Position numbers and translations under genes: made by a program | Assembly (NCBI GenBank): GCA_017452035.1 | Contig: JAFTNE010000253.1 | Span: 1 to 6,982 of the forward strand | Direction: 5' to 3' | Origin: Clostridia bacterium | GTDB taxonomy: Bacteria > Bacillota > Clostridia > Christensenellales > CAG-314 | DNA: 6,982 nt | Shown here: positions 1-5,412 of the stretch, piece after piece | Layout of the letters: each line of letters opens with the position of its first letter | How positions within the stretch are numbered: position 1 is the first letter of the stretch | Notes under the pieces: generated by a model | Databases searched by the model: none | What the model saw: the letters and a program-made list of their open reading frames with translations, nothing else | Told to the model about the DNA's origin: nothing

Positions 1-627
1 AACGAAAAAAAGAGCTTAGATGTTGTCCTTTCTTTTGACGAGCGTGGGGATGATATTGAACTTATATCTGACGCTGGCATGCCCGGAATCAACGACCCAG
101 GTAATATTTTGGTAAATGCCTTGAAAGAGCGCGATTTGCCCTATACTGTAATTTCCGGTCCAAGCGCATTTGTAAACGCATTTGTGCTTTCTGGCTACCA
201 ACCACCCTTTACCTACTACGGCTTTCTGCCCGAACGCAAAAAGGATCGTGAAAAACTTTTGGATGGTACAGTTGGCGTTGCCATTTTCTACTTGGCCGTA
301 CACGACATCAAAGAAAACATGGCATACCTTTGCGAACGACTGGGCGACAGAGAGTGCTGTTTGGTAAAAGAGCTTTCCAAAAGCCACGAACGTGTACGTT
401 TTTGCCACCTCAGTGACGTTATTGAGGACACCAAAGGGGAGTTTGTACTGGTGGTAAACCGTGCCGAGCATCAAACAAACGCCCTGTGCGAACTGAGCAT
501 TCAAGAACACCTCGATTACTACCTTGCTGGTGGTATGTCTCAAAAGGATGCCATCAAAGCAGTAGCCAAGGACCGTAACGTACCCAAAAACGATATCTAC
601 AAACTGACCATAAATGATAAAAAGTAA
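1..627 (+). CDS. rsmI: RsmI, 16S rRNA (cytidine-2'-O)-methyltransferase, 5'-truncated by window edge
   Basis: This SAM-dependent enzyme 2'-O-methylates C1402 of 16S rRNA in the ribosomal decoding centre. The frame is open from base 1, so the start lies outside; 208 residues are visible against about 280 for the family, so roughly the first quarter is missing. Visible landmarks are SDAGMPGINDPG (visible residues 23-34, the family SDAGTPxISDPG SAM-site loop, here with Met for Thr), SGPSAF (52-57), SGYQPPFTYYGFLPERK (64-80), the KELSK segment corresponding to the usual RE(L/I)TK, GEFVLVV, and a C-terminal DAIKAVA...VPKNDIYK that matches the KxA...GVxKNxLYK ending of RsmI. It is a divergent copy: the usual FYESPHR is FYLAVHDI here (96-103). 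It is followed closely by the next gene. The call is by motif recognition and is quite secure. Confidence 0.9.
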   Translation, partial: NEKKSLDVVLSFDERGDDIELISDAGMPGINDPGNILVNALKERDLPYTVISGPSAFVNAFVLSGYQPPFTYYGFLPERKKDREKLLDGTVGVAIFYLAVHDIKENMAYLCERLGDRECCLVKELSKSHERVRFCHLSDVIEDTKGEFVLVVNRAEHQTNALCELSIQEHLDYYLAGGMSQKDAIKAVAKDRNVPKNDIYKLTINDKK

Positions 628-640
628 TCATAATGCAACC

Positions 641-1318
641 ATGAAACTGTTTACACTTGCAACTTCAACTGACTACGAAATTATCACCTACCACAAGCAA
701 TATCTCAAGCTTGTGGAGTACAGTGATGAACTTTGCCAACAATTTTTGCAGTCGGCAAAGTATTACTACATCAAACTACATGGCGAAAGCGAAAGCACCG
801 ACTTTAACGACAACTATTCCGACAGTTGGACAAACTACTACCCCATAACTTTGCAAAACATCCTTGTAGCAAACGGCAAGTTTGCTGGCGCAGTGGTGTG
901 TGGTACGGAAAAGTATGCCAAAAACTACATTATTTGCACGACAGATACACCCAAAGCCCACTGGTATGATGGCAGTGGCTACTCCAGCACCTCCAAGGAC
1001 TACTTTTTGCTACAATACAACCTGCCGGAAAGTGCGCTTGACGTTGCACAAAACTACTACGTTGCGCAAACAACGTTGCAGTACAAAAAGGGCAATGGCA
1101 CCAAACCAGACAAATTGGAAGAAACCTACAACTACACCCACCTACTTACAGCATTTGACGTTGTTGTGGAAGATGACATTGCCATTGGTGTCAAACTGTT
1201 CGACCACATCTTTTTGCTGGCTGACCAATCCACCTGGACAAAGCAAGTTACCAAACAAGACGAATATGTTTCCACAAGATACTCTGTCGTAACTTTCTAT
1301 TTAACAAAAACAAAATAG
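641..1318 (+). CDS. Hypothetical Tyr-rich protein downstream of rsmI
   Basis: I do not recognise this family. From ATG 641 it is 225 residues. It has no signal peptide and no obvious membrane segment, it is rich in Tyr, Thr and Asn, and it contains a repeated-looking central part (NYYPITLQNILVANGKFAGA, then CGTEKYAKNYIICTTDTPKA). It reads like a soluble beta-rich cytosolic protein. An in-frame ATG at 614 would overlap rsmI by 14 bases and add nine residues (MIKSNHNAT) of low complexity. Neither start has a clear Shine-Dalgarno sequence. I chose 641 because MKLFTLATS looks like a natural N-terminus, but 614 is possible through coupling with rsmI. No promoter is visible before it, so it probably shares the rsmI transcript, which ends at the hairpin at 1361-1389. 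Coding is supported by a long frame ending in TAG with consistent amino-acid composition; function is unknown. Confidence 0.7.
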   Translation: MKLFTLATSTDYEIITYHKQYLKLVEYSDELCQQFLQSAKYYYIKLHGESESTDFNDNYSDSWTNYYPITLQNILVANGKFAGAVVCGTEKYAKNYIICTTDTPKAHWYDGSGYSSTSKDYFLLQYNLPESALDVAQNYYVAQTTLQYKKGNGTKPDKLEETYNYTHLLTAFDVVVEDDIAIGVKLFDHIFLLADQSTWTKQVTKQDEYVSTRYSVVTFYLTKTK

Positions 1319-1331
1319 TTGACACATTATT

Positions 1332-1360
1332 TTGCAAAACAAAAAATCGTATAGTACAAT
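1332..1360 (+). promoter_or_regulatory. Candidate promoter for the orphan membrane-protein gene
   Basis: TTGCAA (1332-1337) is followed after 17 bases by TACAAT (1355-1360), which is a reasonable sigma-A-type match; TATAGT at 1350-1355 is an alternative -10. Transcription would start at about 1366-1368, giving a leader of about 110 bases before the gene at 1477. The predicted start lies inside the left arm of the terminator at 1361-1389. Pattern match only. Confidence 0.45.
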
Positions 1361-1389
1361 AAAAGCGTCACAAAGGTGGACGCTTTTTT
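1361..1389 (+). terminator. Intrinsic terminator of the rsmI operon
   Basis: AAAAGCGTC (1361-1369) pairs perfectly with GACGCTTTT (1379-1387) across a nine-base loop and is followed by further Ts. It lies 42 bases after the stop of the preceding gene, the expected place for Rho-independent termination. Confidence 0.75.
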
Positions 1390-1460
1390 GTTGCCTCGCC
1401 AAGCGTGTGCCTGTGTGACAAAAATACAAAGTGAAAAATTCGGGATTGTGTTTTTCATAA

Positions 1461-1467
1461 AAGGAGA
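1461..1467 (+). promoter_or_regulatory. Strong ribosome binding site for the 1477 gene
   Basis: AAGGAGA lies nine bases before ATG 1477 and fixes that start. An AT-only hairpin (TGAAAAA 1432-1438 with TTTTTCA 1451-1457) sits just upstream of it in the leader; it is weak and may mean nothing. Confidence 0.7.
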
Positions 1468-1476
1468 ATCACAAAA

Positions 1477-2127
1477 ATGGATTTTGAAACTTTCATTCAG
1501 TCGCTGTTTAACTTTATCAAAAACTGCGACAACGCCTACTTTTTGGCATATGCTGTGGCAACATGTTTGGCCACTCAACTGTGCAAAAAACTGTTTGTTA
1601 GCAAGGTGGATGTAGACATCAAGCACAAGTTTGATGTTGCAGTCATTTTGCCATTTGTGTTTGGGGCAGTCTGCGCAGTGGTGGACCAAATTTTTGTGCA
1701 AAGGGTTGCAAAGCTTACCTTTGGGGTAGTGGTGGATACTGCCGTTTCTACTGCAACAATTGGCGCGCTTGCCACGGTAATATTCAAGTTTGTTTCCTCC
1801 CTTTCGGGCAAAAACATGAAAAGCATCTTGAAGGATGACCTTTTTGGCGCATTCTACACCCAACTACTGTACTTTGGCAGTATGCGTCAAAAACTTTTGT
1901 CAAAGGAAATGTCTCTTGCAGATTTTGTTGCCTCTGTCAAAATTGTTTGTCAAAACGCAACGGAAATCTACAAACAAAACATTTCCCCAGATGACAAACG
2001 CCGTCAGCTTGCCGATTTGCTAAAAGGCATCATTGATGCTCAAAGCATATCTGCCTGCTTGGATGTATTGCACCAAACCATGCAAATGGTAACTACCGAA
2101 AAGACTCAAACAACGCAAAAAAAGTAG
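1477..2127 (+). CDS. Orphan three-helix membrane protein
   Basis: Unrecognised 216-residue protein. Hydrophobic segments are at about residues 20-36, 54-73 and 82-106, separated by short basic loops (KKLFVSK at 37-43; a charged KVDVDIKHK stretch). The remaining half (about 112-205) is polar and helix-prone, with a Gln/Thr/Lys tail (TTEKTQTTQKK). The topology is therefore three membrane helices followed by a probably cytoplasmic helical domain. The start is well supported by AAGGAGA nine bases upstream. The gene stands alone between the terminator at 1361-1389 and the palindromic spacer at 2128-2369. The size and order of parts resemble small phage-derived holin-like or signalling membrane proteins, but no motif supports either, so I leave the function open. 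The stop codon TAG lies within a 12-base sequence repeated after the downstream palindromes (2282-2293). Confidence 0.75.
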   Translation: MDFETFIQSLFNFIKNCDNAYFLAYAVATCLATQLCKKLFVSKVDVDIKHKFDVAVILPFVFGAVCAVVDQIFVQRVAKLTFGVVVDTAVSTATIGALATVIFKFVSSLSGKNMKSILKDDLFGAFYTQLLYFGSMRQKLLSKEMSLADFVASVKIVCQNATEIYKQNISPDDKRRQLADLLKGIIDAQSISACLDVLHQTMQMVTTEKTQTTQKK

Positions 2128-2293
2128 CATTGCATATACTTTTAGACAGGCATCTTTTGTGATGTTGTGTTGCCAATGAAAAATTGTAGGGGAGGATACT
2201 ATCCTCCCGATTGAATTGGCAAATGGTTGTATACGGGAGGCTGATAGCCTCCCCTACGATGTTAATACCTATTGTATACAACAAAAAAAGTAG
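2116..2293. repeat. 12-base direct repeat bracketing the palindromic spacer
   Basis: CAAAAAAAGTAG occurs at 2116-2127, where it forms the last codons and stop of the preceding gene, and again at 2282-2293. The two copies lie on either side of the compound palindrome. This could be a target-site-type duplication from insertion of a non-coding element, but the motif is A-rich and chance is possible. Confidence 0.4.
2170..2282. repeat. Compound palindromic intergenic repeat (two inverted 24-base units)
   Basis: Two 24-base units, 2186-2209 and 2234-2257, are inverted copies of each other separated by exactly 24 bases. Each unit is itself a near-perfect hairpin: GGGAGGATA/TATCCTCCC (2190-2198/2200-2208) and GGGAGGCT/AGCCTCCC (2235-2242/2246-2253). 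Each hairpin is also framed by its own outer inverted repeat: TTGCCAAT/ATTGGCAA (2170-2177/2215-2222) around the left and GTTGTATAC/GTATACAAC (2226-2234/2274-2282) around the right. GTAGGGG-type palindromes of this style recur, as I recall, between genes in gut Clostridia; that is memory, not a search. No coding potential is seen. Confidence 0.8.
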
Positions 2294-2327
2294 TGCAACA
2301 TTTGCCACCTAAAAGGTAGCAAAAACA

Positions 2328-2361
2328 AAATGCGTGACGAAATTCGTCACGCATTTCTTAT
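2328..2361. terminator. Bidirectional intrinsic terminator between convergent operons
   Basis: AAATGCGTGACGAA (2328-2341) and TTCGTCACGCATTT (2343-2356) are a perfect 14-bp inverted repeat. On the + strand it is followed by CTTATTTTTT; on the - strand it is followed by a T-rich run (the A-rich 2319-2330). It sits between the rightward 1477 gene and the leftward operon ending at 2370, so it can end both transcripts. A weaker hairpin (TTTGCCACCT 2301-2310 with AGGTAGCAAA 2314-2323, one mismatch) lies beside it. Confidence 0.85.
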
Positions 2362-2369
2362 TTTTTGTG

Positions 2370-2801
2370 TTACCAACCCTCGTACAAACTGCGAGATTTT
2401 TTGAAGCAACTGCTTTTTATTTCAATAAAACAATCCTCAAACAAATTGGTCTCAAAATTTTGTTCAAGATAGTTGTACATCAACCTGATTTCAAATTGGC
2501 ACTCGCCATTTTTCAAACAAAACAATTGTGTCGTTTTGTCTGTAACACATCCAGCATGTCCGTCCAGCCCACTATCCAAAACCGTGATAACCTTTCCACA
2601 ACGGGGACACTTTGCAAGTATCAAAATTTGCTTGTCATTTTTGACTAAGTATGGCGCAAGGATACCCCTTGTGCGTTTGCCAGAGTGGTGCACTTCAAAA
2701 TGAGTATTTCCACAGTCGCAAATGAGTTTTCCTTCCATTGCTACGTTGTCGTGCTTGATGATATTTGTAAGGTTTTTAATAATTCTTAACCCATTGTCCA
2801 T
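2370..2801 (-). CDS. Small Cys-rich, zinc-ribbon-like hypothetical protein
   Basis: Unrecognised 143-residue protein, last gene of the transporter-SDR operon. Two knuckles, CDCG (residues 28-31) and CPRCG (65-69), are spaced about 35 residues apart, as in a zinc ribbon. Two His follow the first knuckle (EVHH, 36-39) and more His/Cys lie in GLDGHAGC (78-85), followed by a Cys-containing, aromatic C-terminal half. The first knuckle is CxC rather than CxxC, so metal binding is inferred, not certain. The frame is open upstream to 2975, but that part only overlaps the SDR coding sequence. ATG 2801 is chosen because GGAAGGAG (2813-2820) precedes it and it starts eight bases after the SDR stop. Ends in TAA just before the bidirectional terminator. 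Confidence 0.75.
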   Translation of the reverse strand: MDNGLRIIKNLTNIIKHDNVAMEGKLICDCGNTHFEVHHSGKRTRGILAPYLVKNDKQILILAKCPRCGKVITVLDSGLDGHAGCVTDKTTQLFCLKNGECQFEIRLMYNYLEQNFETNLFEDCFIEIKSSCFKKSRSLYEGW

Positions 2802-2809
2802 TGATGGCT

Positions 2810-3463
2810 TTACTCCTTCCACACAAAGTGGTAGTTGATGCTTTCGCCACCGTCTACCAAGATGTTTTGGCCGGTGCAAAACTTGTTTGTGACCGTCAAA
2901 AAGTATGCCCACTCGGCAATTTCTTCGGGGGTTGCCCAACGTTTCAAGGGAGTTTCGTCCATAATTTGTTGCCAAAGCTCGGCATCATTTACAACGCAGT
3001 CGTTTAGTGGTGTCAACACTCCACCGGGGTCAAGGCTGTTGCAGGTTGCGCCAAATTTTGCAATACGTTGTGCAACGTTTTTGGTGTAGGCCATTACGCC
3101 ACCCTTACTTGCAACGTACTCGGGGAACTCCGAGCCAGTATGCCCACTTGCCGAACCAATGTTCAAAACAGACTTGATGTCACTTTGCACGCCGTACTTT
3201 TCCGTGATATGCACAAGGGCTTTGAGGTTGATGTCGATATCCTCCTCGTTTTGTGTGCCGGCGTTGTTGATGAGTATCTCAACGTTGTCAATTTGTGGCA
3301 AGTATGGGTAGTCGCGTACGTCCACTTGGTAATGCACGTAGTTTGCGTGTATGATACTTGCACTTTGTCTGTCAATTCCCACCACGTTGTGGCCATTTTG
3401 CAAAAACAATTCGGCAATGGCCTTACCAATTCCTTGTGTTGTTCCTGTAATCAAAACTTTCAT
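2810..3463 (-). CDS. Short-chain dehydrogenase/reductase (classical SDR)
   Basis: NAD(P)-dependent oxidoreductase of the classical SDR family, 217 residues, slightly shorter than the usual ~250. Visible motifs in order: TGTTQGIG (6-13, the TGxxxGIG dinucleotide-binding loop), Asp31 at the end of the second strand (favours NAD(H)), NNAG (66-69), Asn79 in DINLK, Ser104/Ser106 in NIGSASG, and the active-site YVASK (Tyr116, Lys120), followed by DPGGVLTP (145-152) and the C-terminal GQNILVDGGE typical of 3-oxoacyl-ACP-reductase-like and sugar-dehydrogenase-like members. All four catalytic residues are present, so it should be active; the substrate cannot be read from sequence. The start overlaps the transporter stop in an ATGA (3460-3463), implying translational coupling, and AAAAGGA (3472-3478 on the complement) is a usable RBS. 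Confidence 0.92.
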   Translation of the reverse strand: MKVLITGTTQGIGKAIAELFLQNGHNVVGIDRQSASIIHANYVHYQVDVRDYPYLPQIDNVEILINNAGTQNEEDIDINLKALVHITEKYGVQSDIKSVLNIGSASGHTGSEFPEYVASKGGVMAYTKNVAQRIAKFGATCNSLDPGGVLTPLNDCVVNDAELWQQIMDETPLKRWATPEEIAEWAYFLTVTNKFCTGQNILVDGGESINYHFVWKE

Positions 3464-4209
3464 TGTTGTTGTCCTTTTGCGATGTAGTCTAGGTAGTCCT
3501 TGCCAACGCCGTCATTTTTCCACTTTTGCGTGATTTTGTACCCCAATGGCGAAAATACAATTTCCAAAATTAGTTCGGCAACGGCACCTGTCAAAGCACA
3601 CATTGCGCACTGCACAAACGTCCAGCAAAAACCATCCCAAAATATTGGCGCAAACCCCATAAACACAATTACCGAAAAGATGAGGTTGTCCAAAAATTGT
3701 CCCACAAAGGTGGATACGTAGGTTCGGCAAGCGTAGGCAAGTTTGCTATCGGGGTCACGTTGAAAACACTTACCAATTAGGTAGTTAAGCCCGTTGTTTA
3801 TCAAGGATGACGCGATAAAAGCAATGGTGCTACCCACCAAAATGAACCACGTGCCACCCAAAATGCTATTTAGCTCGGTGTAGTCCTTGGCGTTGGATGG
3901 TATGATGCTAACCAGGTAAAATATAAGGCAGGTAAGCAGATTTACAACCACTGCCAAAATGGAAATTTTGTTGGATGCCTTTGGGCCAAAGTGCTTGGTT
4001 AGTATGTCCATGCACAAAAAGGATAGCCACGAAATAAGCACGCCACCGTCCAAGGCTATCCAAGGCAACTGCACAAGTGTTTTGTTTGCAAGGATGTTCA
4101 TGCAAATGACGCTTACAACAAACAAGGTAACCACCCAGGCAGGCACACTGCGCAAAAGTAGTTTTGTTTCTTGGTATTCAGTTTTTAGCCATTTGCCAAG
4201 TTTGCTCAT
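3460..4209 (-). CDS. VUT/YhhQ-family transporter (putative queuosine precursor transporter)
   Basis: Integral membrane protein of the VUT_1 (YhhQ, COG1738) family, 249 residues. E. coli YhhQ imports the queuosine precursors preQ0/preQ1 for tRNA modification; other family members may carry other purine-like substrates. Roughly six hydrophobic helices are visible (about 23-40, 50-69, 80-103, 118-137, 165-186, 195-218). Family-like signatures are ANKTL (41-45), LDGGVLISWLSFLCMDILTK within 53-71 leading into HFGPKAS (72-78), the STFVGQFLDNLIF stretch (165-177), and the ELILEIVFSPLGYKI ending. The N-terminus carries a basic amphipathic stretch. GGAG (4214-4217) lies four bases before ATG 4209, slightly close. 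First gene of a three-gene operon with a good promoter upstream; its TGA overlaps the SDR start. Family call is firm; the exact substrate is inference. Confidence 0.87.
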   Translation of the reverse strand: MSKLGKWLKTEYQETKLLLRSVPAWVVTLFVVSVICMNILANKTLVQLPWIALDGGVLISWLSFLCMDILTKHFGPKASNKISILAVVVNLLTCLIFYLVSIIPSNAKDYTELNSILGGTWFILVGSTIAFIASSLINNGLNYLIGKCFQRDPDSKLAYACRTYVSTFVGQFLDNLIFSVIVFMGFAPIFWDGFCWTFVQCAMCALTGAVAELILEIVFSPLGYKITQKWKNDGVGKDYLDYIAKGQQQ

Positions 4210-4223
4210 ACTTCTCCAATATA

Positions 4224-4249
4224 TACCAAATGCAGTTTGATACGCATTT
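4224..4249 (-). promoter_or_regulatory. Possible structured leader of the transporter operon
   Basis: In the roughly 60-base leader two overlapping pairings are possible: AAATGC/GCATTT (4228-4233 with 4244-4249) and TACCAAA/TTTGATA (4224-4230 with 4236-4242, one G-T pair). They are mutually exclusive or could interlock as a short pseudoknot next to the RBS. The sequence does not match the preQ1-I or preQ1-II riboswitch consensus as I know it. Confidence 0.25.
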
Positions 4250-4275
4250 TATGTAATTTAGTATAAATCTGTACC

Positions 4276-4304
4276 ATTATACTATACTTTTGAGATAATT
4301 TCAA
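4276..4304 (-). promoter_or_regulatory. Promoter of the transporter-SDR operon
   Basis: On the - strand TTGAAA (complement of 4299-4304) is separated by 17 bases from TATAAT (complement of 4276-4281), a near-consensus sigma-A promoter. It lies immediately after the terminator of the upstream gene, so the operon is transcribed independently. The bases after the -10 read GGTACA, as at the second promoter (5300-5328). Confidence 0.85.
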
Positions 4305-4314
4305 TCGCTCAAAG

Positions 4315-4349
4315 CAAAAAACACCCCAATACCTACCAAGATATTGGGG
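4315..4349 (-). terminator. Intrinsic terminator of the coiled-coil membrane-protein gene
   Basis: On the - strand CCCCAATA (complement of 4342-4349) pairs with TATTGGGG (complement of 4324-4331), followed by TGTTTTTTG. It lies just after the TAA at 4359. Confidence 0.85.
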
Positions 4350-4358
4350 CAAAATGTT

Positions 4359-5255
4359 TTATTGTGGTTTTTTGTTTTTCTTTGCTTGTTTTCTTTCTTC
4401 GCGACGGCGTTGTTTTTCGGCACGGTCGGCAGCAATTTTATCTCGCTTGGCTTGACGTTTTTCTTCGGCGATACGTTTCTTTTCTGCCTTGGTAGCAGCA
4501 ATCTTGTCCTTTTTGGCTTGTTTTTGTTGTGCTTTTGCAACCGTAAGTTGCTCGTCAATTTGCCTCTTTCGTTCTGCCTTTTGCTCGCGAAGGGCCTCTG
4601 CCTCTTGGGCAAGTAGTGCGCGTATTTTTTGCTCTTGCTCGGTGTACAAGCTTTCGCCACTGTCCAAAAGCAATTCGTTGTTTATGTCGTCCAGTTGCAG
4701 TTGCTTGTTGCCAAAAACTTTTGCAACGTCTTTTACAATGTTTACCACGCCACTTCCGTTGATATCCATTGATACGCCAATGGTAAAGTAATCGATATAT
4801 CTGGTGATAAACCCAGTGATAAACTCGCACAAAACGGACACAACAAACATTACAACGGACACAATGTCGAGTATCAAATCCCATTGGGAAGTGGGGTTGG
4901 TGATGGATGCGTAAAGAGCCAAGCCTATTGTAATGCATTTTGCCAAGTACTTGATTACTTTTGTCGTCAATCCAATATTACGGCGCTTTTCCACCTTTTT
5001 ACGCTTGTTTTTGCGACTATCGTTTGTTTTAGGTTTTAGTGTTCTTTCTATAACAAAGGTAAAAATTACCGTTGCAAACAGCAACGCGTAGGCAATTAGG
5101 TGGGGGATGGAGGCAAAGTTTGTTACTATCAGGTAGACGTACCAGGCAGAAAATCCCACCATGGTGGCAATGCGAACAAACTTCATAAAGCCATCAATAT
5201 CACTTTTAAGCTTGCGAAGAACAACTTCGGTATGATTAGTTTCAATAAAAGCCAT
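4359..5255 (-). CDS. Four-helix membrane protein with basic repeat-built coiled-coil tail
   Basis: Unrecognised 298-residue protein. Residues 1-28 are polar. Hydrophobic helices lie at about 29-46, 51-69, 100-118 and 127-150. A strongly basic loop between helices 2 and 3 (74-92, RKNKRKKVEKRR) suggests a cytoplasmic loop, so both ends would be cytoplasmic. The region 155-205 is mixed, and about 205-298 is almost entirely Lys, Arg, Glu, Gln and Ala, giving a long charged helix or coiled coil. Within it a 22-residue unit repeats (247-268, 269-290, then a partial copy). The start is fixed by AAAGGAGGT (5261-5269), six bases away. It has its own promoter and terminator, so it is monocistronic. The basic tail could bind nucleic acid, ribosomes or membrane lipids; nothing in the sequence decides this. 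Confidence 0.8.
   Translation of the reverse strand: MAFIETNHTEVVLRKLKSDIDGFMKFVRIATMVGFSAWYVYLIVTNFASIPHLIAYALLFATVIFTFVIERTLKPKTNDSRKNKRKKVEKRRNIGLTTKVIKYLAKCITIGLALYASITNPTSQWDLILDIVSVVMFVVSVLCEFITGFITRYIDYFTIGVSMDINGSGVVNIVKDVAKVFGNKQLQLDDINNELLLDSGESLYTEQEQKIRALLAQEAEALREQKAERKRQIDEQLTVAKAQQKQAKKDKIAATKAEKKRIAEEKRQAKRDKIAADRAEKQRRREERKQAKKNKKPQ
4386..4517 (-). repeat. Tandem 66-base coding repeat (22 residues each)
   Basis: Bases 4452-4517 and 4386-4451 encode consecutive 22-residue units sharing AK(K/R)DKIAA at the start, then AEK, and ending EE(K/R)(R/K)Q. A third unit starts (AKKNKK) before the stop. The protein units are more alike than the DNA, where codons differ (AAG/AAA, GAC/GAT), so the duplication is not recent. 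Confidence 0.85.
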
Positions 5256-5260
5256 AGCCT

Positions 5261-5269
5261 ACCTCCTTT
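5261..5269 (-). promoter_or_regulatory. Consensus ribosome binding site
   Basis: AAAGGAGGT on the - strand, six bases before ATG 5255; the strongest RBS in the window. Confidence 0.85.
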
Positions 5270-5279
5270 ATGCACGAGC

Positions 5280-5289
5280 AGTGTACACT
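5280..5289. promoter_or_regulatory. Perfect 10-base palindrome in the leader, possible operator
   Basis: AGTGTACACT lies about 11-20 bases downstream of the -10 box of the promoter at 5300-5328, inside or just after the start site. Position suits a repressor site, but there is no recognised regulator motif and the palindrome is short. Confidence 0.25.
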
Positions 5290-5299
5290 TGTTTGTACC

Positions 5300-5328
5300 A
5301 TTATAACACGAAAGGCATTTTATCACAA
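5300..5328 (-). promoter_or_regulatory. Promoter of the coiled-coil membrane-protein gene
   Basis: TTGTGA (complement of 5323-5328), 17 bases, then TATAAT (complement of 5300-5305). The 12 bases TATAATGGTACA are identical to those of the transporter-operon promoter. Confidence 0.8.
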
Positions 5329-5381
5329 CACCTAAAAGGAATTTTCTCAAAATGTGCCACCCGTTTTGATAAAGTTGCAAC

Positions 5382-5412
5382 AAAAAACGCCCAACACAAA
5401 GGTGATAGGCGT
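5382..5412 (-). terminator. Intrinsic terminator of the right-edge surface-protein gene
   Basis: On the - strand ACGCC (complement of 5408-5412) and GGCGT (complement of 5387-5391) enclose an inner CAC/GTG pairing and are followed by six Ts. It lies about 130 bases after the stop at 5543. The spacer between holds two small hairpins without T-runs (ATTTGA/TCAAAT 5461-5476; AGCAAA/TTTGCT 5488-5503) and no gene. Confidence 0.65.

Noticed and set aside
16..543. Leftward 175-residue open frame opposite rsmI
   Set aside because: Antisense shadow of a gene with clear RsmI motifs; no RBS and no recognisable protein features.
1319..1324. Consensus TTGACA after the stop of the 641 gene
   Set aside because: The nearest -10-like boxes are 25 or more bases away, too far for a sigma-A promoter; the TTGCAA at 1332 has 17-base spacing.
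1327..1863. Leftward 178-residue open frame opposite the 1477 gene
   Set aside because: Runs through the terminator and the strong RBS of the rightward gene; composition is rich in Cys and His, typical of a shadow frame.
2170..2282. CRISPR array
   Set aside because: The units are inverted, not direct, only two are present, and there are no cas genes.
2802..2975. Upstream extension of the Cys-rich gene
   Set aside because: The extra 58 residues lie within the SDR coding region in another frame; the RBS at 2813-2820 supports ATG 2801 instead.
4210..4270. Canonical preQ1 riboswitch
   Set aside because: The conserved preQ1-I and preQ1-II sequence blocks are not present; only generic pairings are seen.
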